Assembly (NCBI GenBank): GCA_031308135.1
Contig: JAHLJT010000631.1
Span: 151,897,425 to 151,961,424 of the forward strand
Origin: Acheta domesticus
Taxonomy: Eukaryota; Arthropoda; Insecta; Orthoptera; Gryllidae
Length of the DNA: 64,000 nt
Direction of reading: 5' to 3'
Below, in pieces: positions 1 to 10,985 of this stretch. The notes under the pieces are model-generated. The model did no database searches, was not told the origin of the DNA, and saw only the letters and a program-made list of their open reading frames with translations. Within the stretch, counting starts at the first letter, position 1, and each line of letters starts with the position of its first letter. The translations under genes were made by a program, and so were the position numbers.

Positions 1-443
1 GGAAATTTTTTGAGGGGAAGCAATTATATTTCTGATGGATGGTTTTTAATTGTTCACATGGATATGACGACAATTGGATAATTTAAACTATTTGTAGTAA
101 AGAGCGATTATTCTGTCTTGCTTTGCAACATCAGTGATGACACTGTCGTAAAATTTAGGATTTTCACTCAGTCTTTTTAATAAATAAATTTCAAAACTTA
201 AAATTTATTTATGAAAATTCATTCAAAATTAGAAAGCCTGTCTCGAACTGTAAAATTTCTCAAATCGTTTTCAAACGTATATATGTCCAAACGTTGCATA
301 CAACAGATCCAATTGTTGCTGGAATAATCATAACGAGTTAGCAGTTTCAACACTTGTGAGTATGCTTTTTCCAGCTTATTTTCCCAAAGAGAGCACAATT
401 CCTGAGATCTTCACCCTTAAATAGGCACGTCAGCAATTGTCAT
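1..443. other. AT-rich sequence, nothing recognised
   Basis: No reading frame, RNA gene or repeat end was recognised in this AT-rich stretch before the first TTAA-type element end. Confidence 0.5.
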
Positions 444-474
444 ATAAATAAGCACGCGGCGTATAGAGTACGCC
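444..474 (+). mobile_element. Lone end of a TTAA-type miniature element
   Basis: The sequence from the ATAA at 444 through GCACGCGGCGTA to GAGTACGCC at 474 aligns with both ends of the miniature element at 1460-1696, with ATAA in place of TTAA. No matching opposite end was seen before 1460. It is either a broken copy or the outer left end of a larger element whose right part was replaced. Confidence 0.5.
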
Positions 475-728
475 ATTTCTTTTGCTTCATGTAAAGAAAC
501 TAAAATGTAACTAAACATTTAAAATAACGTGTTTATTACACTAAAATATTTTATCCGAACATTTTTACATTACGCAAAGTTTTTTTAACAAAATAAAAAA
601 ATAAACAAAACTAATTTATACATTTACAAGATTCCAGCCTGCCAGAATATCCATTTTGCGGGGTGTAATTATTGGTGTACAAAACTATTTTATTTAGAAG
701 TTTAATTAATTGTACGTTGTGCCCCCTA

Positions 729-885
729 GTTTGAGATACCTGGTTGGGGAAACCCCGAGTCTACAGTAAGTCGTCGCCATCGAACCGGGGAATATCACCG
801 CCATATCCTCAGCAGAATCGTGCACTATACTTACGGAAATAATTTGCTTATCAGTTGATCTGGAATCACTAATGAATGAAACCAT
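729..885 (+). mobile_element. SINE fragment, family A (3' half)
   Basis: This is a piece of the tRNA-derived SINE family also found at 28314, 40590, 50487 and 54549. Shared landmarks are GATACCTGGTTGGGGAAA, a block near 770-790 matching the CCGGATCTGGACATCCAGC block of the other copies, and the tail ACTTACGG...GTTGAT...AATCACTAATGAATGAA. The tRNA-like head is absent, so the copy is 5'-truncated. Confidence 0.7.
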
Positions 886-1459
886 CATTGAAAAAGACAA
901 TCAATTCATCTGAAATATCCATGATATGATATGAGTGCAGAGAGTTCATCGTTCGTGTTATTAGGCACTTTCCTTTTTATGGCAGGAAGAATTTTCTTCA
1001 AAATTTTTTTTGCGTGTTCTAGAAAATTTACATTTCTTGGCCGTCATTACCTACCTTTTAATTTCTTTTATTTGTTTCTTGCCGCATGATCTATTGTATT
1101 TGAAAATGATTTTAGAAAAGAATTCTCTACTGATTTCAGAAAACTCATCGCTATCACTATAACTTATCACTGTTGTATTGTGATGTGCGTATGTCTACAG
1201 TTTTACTGTCGTGATCGGACATTTGTATCTTTTCCCATTCAGGATCTGACGAGTGGTCGTCGATCTGTTCTTTCTCAGATCTTCAACTCGAAATATATCT
1301 GCTTCATTCAGATTTTCATGATACCTACGTGAAATTACAAAATGTTTCACGATGATTGGACAAATTCCAAATGTCATTCCATACCAAACTTTGAATCTAG
1401 AAGATCGCAACTAGTGGTTCGCGTAAAATAATAAAAATGAAAAAGTTTAAATTACTTAC
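886..1459. other. Unassigned AT-rich sequence
   Basis: No gene was recognised. A 71-codon open frame on the minus strand (1195-1410) is rich in basic residues and has no motif I can name. It lies between two ends of the TTAA-type family, so it could belong to a larger element, but nothing in it identifies a transposase. Confidence 0.35.
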
Positions 1460-1696
1460 GTAACTAGGCGCGCGGCGCGCTACGGCCTACTGAGTACGCC
1501 AAGATACAAGGGAAAAGCAAAATAGTTGGTACATAGCTTACTTGGCACAAAGAAAAATACGTACCGACTCACTATCGGCAGAGCAAGAACTGGCGGTAGA
1601 GTATTAGGTATCAGCATTTCCGGCTTTTCGAAATTCTATTAAAGAAAAACTCAGAAATGCAGCGGGGCGTACTCAGTACGCCGCGTGCCCACTTAA
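1460..1696. mobile_element. TTAA-type miniature inverted-repeat element
   Basis: The left end reads GTAACTAGGCGCGCGG and ends in CTGAGTACGCC. The reverse complement of the right end reads TTAAGTGGGCACGCGG followed by CGTACTGAGTACGCC. The TTAA at 1693-1696 would be the target site, with GTAA at 1460-1463 as its decayed partner. Each end contains the near-perfect palindrome GGCGTACTCAGTACGCC. At about 235 bp, TTAA sites and subterminal palindromes point to a piggyBac- or Kolobok-type non-autonomous element. The superfamily is inferred. Confidence 0.55.
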
Positions 1697-3152
1697 TGGT
1701 AGTCACTCTGTACTGTACAGGACACTCAATTCTGAGTGCAAAGGGACTACATCGAAAAATTTCCGTAGCTCTGTATTAACGAATCTAGGGCATCTTGTGT
1801 AAAGGCGCTTGGTTTTTGTTCTCGAAATTAGTGAGTTTTAAAAACATCAGAGGTTTAGAATTGTAGAACCTTGAGTTCAGATGCTCTACAATGTTAATTA
1901 TTTCGCAGAAAAATCTGGGATAACTCTGCTTTATATTATCAGAATTATCAACAATCTTGTTTCTGATATGTCTCGAATGCCCACAGCTTTATTCCGCACT
2001 TCTTCAAAACAATCCCTTTTTGATTTTATTTTCTGAAAGTTGTTTATTTGTTCTACACAGTAACCAGTGACATTACTCTTGCTTTGAAAAATATTGAATA
2101 TTTTCTGTTAAGGGACAAATTTCATAAAAAAAATATAAGAAAATTGAAACCGAAATCTCTTTTCGGTAACTAAAAATCTCATCTTGCAGCACATGAAAAT
2201 AAGAACTCGAAGAAAAAACAAATTATACTACAGAACCAATGAGCACATGCGGGGCCCACCACAAGCGCGCAGTGTCACGCTGTATGCAACTGGCCGACTG
2301 CTTCCAAAGGCGACCTCGACGAGCCCACGCGCGTCCATCAAACGCGCCTTATAGCATTTCCCTATGAGGCGCTGGAAGCTGGCAGCCCAGTGCTTCCGAA
2401 GAGCTTTACAGACGAACTATACCATATCTGTTGGTGACAACAATAATTACGTCCTCATTTTCGAAATATAAGATTGTTTCGTCCAATTTAAACTGTTTTT
2501 ACTTGGAATACAAGTAAATGATTCTAAATTACAAGTCAAGTGGTATTTAAATGTAAGATATCCTTGGAAATGATTGGGGGAAGCAATGCTTTCGTTGCTT
2601 CCAAAGAATAAACGCACCTAAGTATACTTACTCTGAAAACTAAATATAATTGAACATTAATTAATTAAGAATTGATATAACTATAACTTAATTAATTAAA
2701 TGATAATTTTCAGCTTACTTTCTTGACATGTTTATTACAATAATTCTATTTTCAGGTCATGTTCAGTACGAGGAAGACCGCGATTTTGTAGCTAGCGATT
2801 TTGTCACTAGTAGACACTCATTTCTTGCAGACAGAAAGCACAACACAAAAGAATGTGGCGCGAGTAATATTTTCGTTCAAATTTTTGAAATTTCAAAATA
2901 AAAAAAAACAACTGAGCTCTAATATATCCTTCTTTTGCAATACAGATGAACTACAGGATGCAAAGCATTCATGAACACAAACACTTTAAATCATCTCATT
3001 TTGTTTCTCAACACTTTGTAGGTTTTCAAGTACAAGAGAATAAAAAGTTTATAGAAACTCTCAAATACAGAATTTTTCAAAAATGGTTCTAACTGCTTTT
3101 CAAAATATTACGCTCTTACTCTTCTATAGAGACACGCTGGTTAAATTATTAA

Positions 3153-3155
<3 letters not shown>
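1697..3155. other. Unassigned sequence with a small GC-rich patch
   Basis: AT-rich sequence without recognisable coding or repeat ends. A GC-rich patch at about 2250-2420, with several GCGC and CACGCG words, stands out but resembles no element found here. Confidence 0.4.

Positions 3156-3156
<1 letters not shown>

Positions 3157-3213
<57 letters not shown>
3157..3213. repeat. (TA)n(TG)n compound microsatellite
   Basis: About 17 TA dinucleotides run directly into about 11 TG dinucleotides. This is a typical compound dinucleotide microsatellite. Confidence 0.95.
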
Positions 3214-4791
3214 ACCAGTTCATTTATGTCAGAAAATGAAAATTGAATGATTTTGTAAATAGAAATCTTGTGCATTAATATATTTAAATACTTTACTTCT
3301 TTTTTTAAAAAAAATTGTATATTGTAAAGTCTAAGTATTGAAAGTAATGTAAGATGTTGAAGATTTCAAGCAGTATTGTCACGGTAACGAACTCTGTAGA
3401 ACATATTTCAAAAGCATTATTCAGCGCTAATAAACACGAATTGGCAAAAGCTGCTAAAATATAATTTTGTGTTACGAAATACATCTTACGACATTGGACG
3501 TCATGTATTGTGCTTTAAGCAGTTAAAGATGAATTTGCAGGGTATTCCTATACACGTTTCACTTTAGTTTATTGTGCATTTTATTTTACAACATATGATC
3601 ATATACGTTTTTACTACTTTGTAGCAACTCATGTGCGTAACTTCAAGTAGTTATGTAAAGAAAGTTGTTTGAAAGGGATAGACAAAATATTGGTAGAATT
3701 TAAGAATCAACATGCTAATTATAATTATTCGTATTCGTGACAAATGTTATGGGAAATGTACGCTATGCTGAAGCCCAAATTATTTTGAGTATTTTCAGTG
3801 TTCGAAAGTGCACAAAATTAGTCTTTAATTCGAATAATTGAATTTTATATTCGAAGAGAATGGTCCACTATTACCTTCTAAATTTGTTTTTTAATTTGAA
3901 CTTTGCATAAATGTATTTGTTATTTGAGCATTTCCGAAAACAAGATTTTGCTAGCGTCTAAACAGAAGGCTTGGGAGGGCGCCGACTGGCTACGATCCTC
4001 GCGGCGCTACTGAAGAAGGCCATGGATTGCGCGCGGAGGCCACGACATGGGCTCCCAGACTATCGTTAATCAAGAAAGAGGCGACGAGACGTTCCGCAAG
4101 GTTCTTGCCGCCGATCATGCTAATTCGTCTCTCCACGCGCGCTTCTGCCGCTCGAAACTGATAATTCCTACCGGCGCTTCTTTTTACGGACATGACGATT
4201 TACACAGCTCCCATGACACTTCTGCATCTAGAAATTCAAATGTTGTGGGCACTAGATTAACGCGTTTACATTTACGAGCGGCAAAGCCATTTTGCGAATT
4301 ATTTGTCTTTGCAGACGTTCCATGAAGTATTATTCATCATAGTTTATTTAATGGAAATGAACAATTGTCGACGTTTTTCGTCTAAAAATGGAAGATAATC
4401 GACAATTACTCTCTTTGAATTGCCAGAACTTCTATAATACCGTAGTACTACGGTTTATTTACATAGGATAGTTGTGAGGTGAGAATGGTGGAAATTTTTC
4501 ATTGCAAATATGCGAGGGACCTTGCAGGTAGTGGGTGTTCTTTTAAATATTAATTAATTGCAATTCGAGAAATTATGAATTCCGATCATAAACGCACAGA
4601 ATGACTCCCCTGCTGAGTCCATCATTTATTCATAACCGATGCCAACTTTCTTAAGCGTACACGTTTTCCAAGATCTCATCATTACATAATTTACGGTTGC
4701 GATGTCCAGTCGCCCACAACCTCATTATGTATTCGTGGTAATAGGACACCTGTTTAAATTCTCAAACTCTACAACGTGGAAGCAAACGAAA
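3214..4791. other. Unassigned sequence
   Basis: Mostly AT-rich. A moderately GC-rich patch at 3965-4180 holds overlapping short open frames on both strands with no recognisable domain. I treat them as chance frames caused by the base composition. Confidence 0.4.
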
Positions 4792-5700
4792 TACGAATTC
4801 TGTTCCGGAAATTACCGAACTTTTTAATTTCGCGCTAATGCAGATATTTAAACTTGAGGTTGGTAGCAATTGTGTTGCTGAAAACCTCTCTTCCACATGT
4901 TCTTGACTTGTTAAAGTCTGGTTTAGTTTTCGTGATATTGTTGTTTAGTGCAACGTACGTCAGTGTTAGTGGTGATTTTTTAAATGAACGATTTTCTGGA
5001 ACAAGGATGCAACGAAAACTTTTGCGCGAAACTGGGGAAAATATTCACAGAAACGTTTCAGGTTTTGAAACAAGCTTATGGAGATGATATTGAGACAAAA
5101 GTTTACTCATCTCAATGAAATCGCAAAGGATCTTCACGTTCCAAGGAAGCAATGTTTTTATCCAATGTCAAGTGACTCTATCTTTTCGACTTGAATGGAA
5201 TAGTGCATTTTGAATTATTACCTCAAGAAGAAACAGTAAACCGTAGTACTGTCAAGGCGTTTTACAACGGTTACGTGAAAGAAATCCGCAAGAGGCCAAG
5301 AGTTGTGGCGCGACAGCTCATGGCTCTTCCACCAAGAAAATGCACCCAGCTTTGTCCATTCGTCAGTTTTGTACCAAACGTCAGATTACTGTCCTCCCTC
5401 AGCCTCCTTACTCCCCAGACCTGGGACCTGGTGATTTTTTCTTGTTGTGGGTTTAAATTAAAATCTATGCTGAAAGTAAGCTGCTTTCAGTCTGTTGACA
5501 TCAAAGCAAATTCGTCACAGACCTTAAAGGACATTTTAATTGAAACTATCCAGGACAGCATCGCGAAATGGAAACCCCACTGGGGAAAGTGTGTGATTAG
5601 AGGAAGCGAGTACTTTGAACGAGACAAGGACCAATAATGCGTAAATTTAAAAAAAGGTGTTTTTAAAAAAAGTTAAGGAATTTTCTGACCAGACCTCGTA
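4792..5700 (+). mobile_element. Internally deleted mariner element with TIRs and TA duplication
   Basis: Inverted ends lie at 4792-4825 and 5667-5700. They align over 34 bases with about 26 matches, both starting TACGA and ending AACTTTTT, and the right end contains TCTGGTCAGAAAATTCC. TA dinucleotides at 4792-4793 and 5699-5700 fit the TA target duplication of mariners. At about 0.9 kb the element is shorter than the usual 1.3 kb, and the coding part shows a gap between the N-terminal and C-terminal transposase segments. Adjacent sequence is unique AT-rich DNA. Confidence 0.85.
4985..5637 (+). pseudogene. Mariner transposase pseudogene
   Basis: Mariner transposases bind the element ends with an N-terminal HTH domain and cut and join DNA with a D,D34D catalytic domain. 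The N-terminal part is visible at 4985-5095 (ENFCAKLGKIFTETFQVLKQ, the family's paired-HTH start). The linker and the first catalytic Asp are missing. Reading resumes near 5130 with SSRSKEAMFL, an in-frame stop, then NGIVHFELLPQEETVN. In another frame HQENAPS replaces the usual HHDNAPA, so the second catalytic Asp reads Glu. PPYSPDLGPGDFF follows, and the original frame returns for the C-terminus ending GSEYFERDKDQ at 5637. A deletion, a stop and frameshifts make it inactive. Assignment is confident; the subfamily is not determined. Confidence 0.88.
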
Positions 5701-6464
5701 GAATGGCAACTCTGCCGTAAAAGAGTGAAGTAAAATTCAGAACATGGAGTTTTAAAAAACTATACAATTTTATTCTGGTCTGAGCAGCGCTTTCATATCA
5801 AATTACGAGGAACTACACAAATACATTTCTAAAGAGAATAGATTAATTGCGCAACTTTTCTTGACCGATGGCTTGGAGAAATGCGGGTAGAATGGGGATA
5901 TTAGTACATCAGCCACTAGATTTTATGAAGCAAAGCCAATCTCTGGAATATCAGTCATGCCTTCGCAACTTTATCAATAATTGAGTTCTAACTTTCCCAG
6001 GACATCGTGGTATCTCCTGTGATGGATCTGGAGCTACTTTGGCCATTTCTTTAGATTTTGTTTAGAAAATATTACAAGAAGTTTTCGGTTTCAACAGTAA
6101 ATAGATTTTACTACACGCCAATGAAGATATGTTTGGAATATTGTCAACAGTGCTCGCTGCGAGCTTTTGCCTTCAACTGTTTGTTGCTCAAGGGAGGAGG
6201 AAACAAGGTCCTCTGTCAAGAAATGTTGCGCGAGTAATATATCTCTGATGAATACTCAGCCCTGAGATTGGGCCGCTTATGAAGCCTAATTAAGGTTGAA
6301 TTCGAATTTCCAAGCCATTTTTTCTAATATGTGTTTTTATATGAATTAGAATTTCCAATTTTATACACAATTTTAGACCCTTCTTATTTCTGGCCTTGCA
6401 CCATGTTGCATGCTGTAAGAAAATGTATTACTAATCTCCCTTATATTTTTGTCACTCTATTATC
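5701..6464. other. Unassigned AT-rich sequence
   Basis: Nothing recognised between the mariner and the hAT miniature element. Confidence 0.45.
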
Positions 6465-6472
6465 CAAACTAC

Positions 6473-6731
6473 CAGTGACGGATCCGGCGGGGGAGGAGGC
6501 CATGAGGGACATGCCCTCCCCCAAAAGGCCTAGTTTTCGTTTGATACCTTCTTCTATTTCGCAAAATTGATTTAAATATTTATTTGTAATAGAAATATGT
6601 AAATATTTAAACAAAAATAGTGTATAGTGTCATATACACTACAAAAATAATATTCAATTCATAAAACTTGTTTATTATTTAACAAAAATATATGACGGCC
6701 CCCTCCAAAACGATCGGATGAATACACCCTG
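6473..6731. mobile_element. hAT-type miniature element with 8-bp target duplication
   Basis: The 259-bp unit starts CAGTGACGGATCCGGCGGGG, a start typical of hAT ends of the CAGTGGCGGATCC type, and ends with a C-rich stretch finishing in ACACCCTG. It is flanked by perfect 8-bp direct repeats CAAACTAC at 6465-6472 and 6732-6739, as expected for hAT integration. It has no coding capacity. The inverted ends are diverged (CAG...GGATCC against CAGGGTG...ATCCGAT), so superfamily assignment rests mainly on the duplication and the left end. Confidence 0.75.
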
Positions 6732-6739
6732 CAAACTAC

Positions 6740-7963
6740 CCAACTTTGATGTTGTTGTGTAGAGAAAGAAGACATTATTCGATCACGATCACGCTCATTT
6801 TCATGTGTATTCAGAATTCAATTATTTTATGGGCTAGGATTGGGACCCCAGACTTCAAGAAGAAAACGCCATACACTGTTGTTAAATAATATAAGATAAT
6901 TAAAGTTTCTAAAGCATGGATTAAATATTAGAAGCTATATATTTTTACGTCATTTCTGTGTCTACGTACCCCTGTACCAATACAACCCCTGCAACACGAA
7001 CAAGATTTTCCACGAACCCGATTGCAGAGCCTTCGGGTTGGCGTCAAATACTTACTCTACAGATTTTATCTCAAAATCAGCGACAAGGCTAGAGCTCGGA
7101 AACTAGTTCAAACAAAGAATAAGATTGGTATCGTTAGAGGACCGCGTATACGATGTGGAACAAGTTCAGAACCGGTATTCTCACACGTGGTTGGTGAACC
7201 ACTACGTTTTTACGCTATTAACTCGCCAAGTTGCAATGCTTGAGTCGTGTCATGTGCCTTAACTGGTAATTAATGTGCTACCAGAGTTGAGGAATACCAC
7301 CCACAAAAGTTTCACACCTGTAATCGTTTCGTAAATACGTAAACGAGTTTGGAAGTAATAATTTTAGCGAGAACTGGAAACTGTTATTTTGTTTGTTGTT
7401 TGAAAAATGTGTTTAGCAAAGAGAATATAGGTTGTGTAACATATTAATAAAATGCGGTATAAGTGGAGGGCGATAAATCATTTCCACACAGAGCTGGTTA
7501 CAAGCAGAGTGAACAGTCGAGATTCAATGATACGTTTTCAAAAGACTTGTGTTAATCATAGGTAGGTTCCGACATTTCATTGTGGAAATCGAATAATGGC
7601 AAATTCTGGGAAATTAAGAACAATACATGAATTAAAGTGTACCGAGTCTACATTGCGTAAAAACCATCACCTACAACGTTTTCAAGATGTCATTTCCAAT
7701 ATTCGAGAGAACAATATGGCACAAATCTATGGAATTTTGTGCTACGGTGCCTACAAAAATAAAACTAAATTATGTGCTACTTTTGTCCCCCACTTGCAGC
7801 TGCTCCGAAAGGACCTAAGCGCCACAGACAATTTGAGTTGTTAAGTTAGTGATGTGGGGAACAGAAGACAATTAGTGTAGTGCAGTGGGAGAAAATTAGT
7901 TTAGTGCATGGTGATGCATATAATGTTAAGCAAGTAAGAATGATGCGTGATTGTAAGAGCAAA
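6740..7963. other. Unassigned sequence
   Basis: Several short open frames on the plus strand (7022-7243, 7596-7844) have no recognisable motif and no splice or promoter context that would support a gene. Confidence 0.4.
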
Positions 7964-9523
7964 CTAGTGGTGCTACAAAATGGCACAGACTTTCCCCTAT
8001 TAGTTTTCTATATCCGTGGGTCTTCGTTAGCTATTCGGAATAGCCACATACTCATTCTTGACAGCTGCCATCTATCACCGCAAAAAGCATATTTTTTGTC
8101 ATTTTCTTAATTTTTCGGTTTCCTTTTGGTAGAACGGATATATTAATTTTAGAATATTAACGAACACAAAAACCTAGTCCTAAATGGCAATTTTCTTTTA
8201 AAAAAGTATGTGCCGTTTTAAAGAAAATTGCGTTTTAGCGCTACTAAAAATGCGAAATTTGAAGCTCATTTTCACAGAAAGGTTTTGAGTTTTCAAAACA
8301 ATTTATTCGAAGTTATTTGAAGCACTTACACTCACAAATATAATTATCTTTACAAATTGGTGGTAATGTGAATATTAAAAATGTGAGAGATCTTTCAAAA
8401 AATTACATTTATATAATTTTTGAAAAAACGAAAAAATAACTCAAAATAATCTTTACGTCATATTGGTGTAATTAGCACAACCCGTTACTAAAGTTTCAAG
8501 AAAAATTACTGCCATATATGAGAAAATGGCGTTTGAGCATTTCTGAAAATGCGGAATTTTGAGGTACTTTTCACAGAAAACAGTTGTGTTTTCCAGAAAC
8601 TTTACTTGACATTATTTAAAGCACATGTACTCGTAAATATAATAATGTGAACAAAGCACCGCTAGTGTAAATATTAACGACGTGAGAGATAAGTCACAAA
8701 AATTACATTTTTCCAATTTTTGAAAGAACAAAAGAATAGAGCAAAATGGCGTTTTTTTCATCTCATAAAATACATTTGGCACTATACCTACCAAAAGTTT
8801 AAAGAAAAACTTTGGAGCCGTTTTTGAGAAAATCTTGTTTTTGTAATTTTTTAAAATTGCACATGTTGCACGCAATTTTCTGCGAAAACTGCAAAAAATT
8901 TTCAAAAAAATGTACATGACCTTAAAGAACAAATTTTATTTGAAGCAAAAATCTCTAGCTGCAGTTTTGTAGTTGGAGGAAGACTCCGAATAAAATTCAA
9001 AATTTTGCAATTTTCGAAAATTCAGAGTTAACCGCGAAAATCGAACCTATGCCACCTTAATAAATGAATTTTACTCTATTTTTACAAGAAATTTAAAGAA
9101 AAAATTTGGAGCCGTTTTTGAGAAAATTTTGAAAATGTCGGGGAGGCTTCATGTAAAGTACTCCCAAATTTTAGAGAATCTTTTTGAAAATCTCACTGCT
9201 TTGACTGGAACTAGATCGAACGTGGAATATCCATTTTGAAAGAAATCGTACGTATGGTTCAGGCGCTAACAGTGTTCACAGACGTTTTCCTTTCAATTGG
9301 TTTTTCAATATCAAGAACCCACAAAAGAGGGATTCAGGCTTTAACACGTGTTAGGGGATATTTTTTTCTGAATTTAGCAACTGGTTTTATCCACTTTTTC
9401 GTTATCAGCGCCCGGCAACGAATTTTTTCTAGCAAAAATTGGCCATTTTGCCGCGCAGCATTACATAACTTTCCCTATACTACGTATATTACTCCGTGTA
9501 TACGTACGTATACGGGAAAGTAA
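7964..9523 (-). mobile_element. Helitron-like (HINE/DINE type) element, copy H1
   Basis: Read on the minus strand, the 5' end is at about 9523 (TTTACTTTCCCGTATACG). The element then passes through the segment beginning GGGAAAGTTATGTAATGCTG and several core units of about 300 bp, each opening with a variant of CAAAAACGGCTCCAAATTTT. It ends with GGGAAAGTCTGTGCCATTTT and GTAGCACCACTAG at 7964, followed by TTT. ACTTTCCCGTAT near the 5' end and its inverse complement next to the 3' hairpin form subterminal inverted repeats. Length is 1.56 kb and there is no coding capacity. The class is inferred from architecture, and no Rep/helicase is present here. Confidence 0.65.
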
Positions 9524-9641
9524 ACTGGACCGTACGTACGATTTCTTCCAAAATGGATATTCCACGGTCGATCTGGTTCGAGACAAAACTTTGATATTTT
9601 GAAAAAGATTCTATAAAATGTGTGGGTACTTTACATGAAGC
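9524..9641 (+). mobile_element. Helitron-like internal fragment
   Basis: It matches the internal region of the Helitron-like family on the plus strand, from CGTACGATTTCTTCCAAAAT to TTTACATGAAGCCC. It abuts the 5' end of copy H1 in opposite orientation, so the two pieces form a tail-to-tail junction. Confidence 0.65.
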
Positions 9642-9648
9642 CCTTTTA

Positions 9649-9690
9649 AAAGTGCTACTGAATGGCACAGACTTTCCCGTATTAGACGTG
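9649..9690 (-). mobile_element. Helitron-like 3' end fragment
   Basis: GTGCTACTGAATGGCACAGA followed by CTTTCCCGTATTAG is the family's 3' terminal region on the minus strand, lacking most of the element body. Confidence 0.6.
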
Positions 9691-9739
9691 TTTGAGTTCT
9701 TGACCTCTATTAATAATATTATGGAATGAGTGTAGGTCA

Positions 9740-9935
9740 TTAAACGAAACCATTTTTAACCTGCCAACGTTTCGGCTTTTATTCAGCCTTCATCCGGGCA
9801 TTTCCTCTGAATCTTTCGGTTCTAACCCCTATCCTCCCCACATTTTCTTACTACACTTCATAGTTTTTCACCACACACATTCCTTCAGCCGCGCCATATT
9901 ACCAACGCCACCTTCTAACTCTAACTTACGGCAAC
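9740..9935 (-). mobile_element. Possible Penelope-like element fragment
   Basis: This stretch lies between Helitron-like pieces. On the minus strand it carries CCGGATGAAGGCTGAATAAA followed by AGCCGAAACGTTGGCAGG. That motif recurs in insect retroelements and resembles the hammerhead ribozymes known from Penelope-like elements. No reverse transcriptase is visible, so the class is tentative. Confidence 0.35.
9762..9800 (-). ncRNA. Degenerate hammerhead-ribozyme-like motif
   Basis: On the minus strand, helix I would be UGCC/GGCA. The core CGGAUGA differs from canonical CUGAUGA at one base. Helix II is GGCU/AGCC with loop GAAUAAA. Then GAAAC and GUU (candidate cleavage site) follow with a minimal helix III. 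The arrangement fits the small type I hammerheads described in Penelope-like retroelements. The core substitution and the extra A before helix II could abolish activity. Confidence 0.4.
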
Positions 9936-10040
9936 AATGTTTTTTCTGGTGAAACTTCTCCATTTTTACGCGCCGCATTATATAACTTTCCAAATACTAC
10001 GTATATCACTCCGTGTATACGTACGTATACAGGAAAGTAA
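9936..10040 (-). mobile_element. Helitron-like 5' end fragment
   Basis: On the minus strand it begins TTTACTTTCCTGTATACG at 10040 and runs to about 9936, matching the first 100 bases of copies H1, H7 and H8. Confidence 0.65.
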
Positions 10041-10090
10041 AAACAAACCATCAAAGAGAATAACCGACAATATTTAAGTTTAAAATAAAA

Positions 10091-10430
10091 CTAGTGGTGC
10101 TGCAGAATGGCACAAACTTTCCCGAATTAGTTTTCTATTTCCTTTGGTCTCATCTAGCTGTTCGGAATTGCTACATATTCTCGCTCGCTGTCATCTATCG
10201 CCGCACAAAGTTCATTTTTTGACATTTTCTTAATTTTTCTGTTTTCTAATATCAAAACGAAAATATTATTTAAAAATATTCGAGAACAGTAAAAACTTTC
10301 CCTAAATGGTAATTTTCTTTGAAAAATTTGCAGCCGATTTTTAGAAAATGAGATTTAATCGTTACCGGAAATACGAATTTTGAAGCTATTTTTCACAGAA
10401 AAGTTTTGAATTTACGAAAATCTTGATTAG
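10091..10430 (-). mobile_element. Helitron-like element, 3' part (copy H4)
   Basis: The 3' terminus CTAG lies at 10091-10094, followed on the minus strand by T. The flanking terminal hairpin segment and the adjacent 330 bp match copy H1. Homology stops at 10430, exactly where a hAT-like end starts. Confidence 0.7.
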
Positions 10431-10530
10431 CACTGTTGGGCAAAATAATTGAAAAACGTATTTCAGATACAAAATACCAAAACTTGCTCGAAAGTTACTA
10501 GTACTATATTACTAGTTTTTCAATCACTAA
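10431..10530 (+). mobile_element. hAT-like terminus
   Basis: CACTGTTGGGCAAAATAATT and ATTTCAGATACAAAATACC resemble the common hAT end CAGTGTTGGGCAAA with its ATTTCAGATACAAAATAC subterminal region. No right end was found, so the true extent is unknown. The left boundary coincides with the break in copy H4. Confidence 0.4.
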
Positions 10531-10985
10531 TATTTCTCCGTGCAATTGTAATCGATAATGGTCTCATTCCATAACAACGAATTTTGTGACAAGATCATAA
10601 AGTTTTGTTTGATCTTTTCCTTTCTCCTTCGAATTGAAAAACTAGATGTTAACTTGCTTGTTTCAACTTCTGGCATTAGTATCACTATTCTCAGTGCTGT
10701 TCATTTTCCTTCTAGGGTAATTTGATCTTCTAGACCAGTTCTTAACCAAATAAAATCTTTAATATATTGTTGAGGGCATGTTTTTCATTACTCGGGGGAA
10801 ACACATCTGACATCTGTACGGCTGCTCTAAAACGTGGATGGGGGATGGAACCATGCGTAATATTAGGCTGTACCATACATAACGCAGGAAAACAGGTAGG
10901 ATGATTTCGAATTTCTGAATTTACTAGAAAAAATCTTAAATCTAAACTTAATCTATTTTTACTTCCTTACCACCGCTTATGCAGT

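Noticed and set aside
8612..8932. 106-codon minus-strand frame
   Set aside because: It lies in the AT-rich core of a Helitron-like copy; the same region in other copies has stops and frameshifts.
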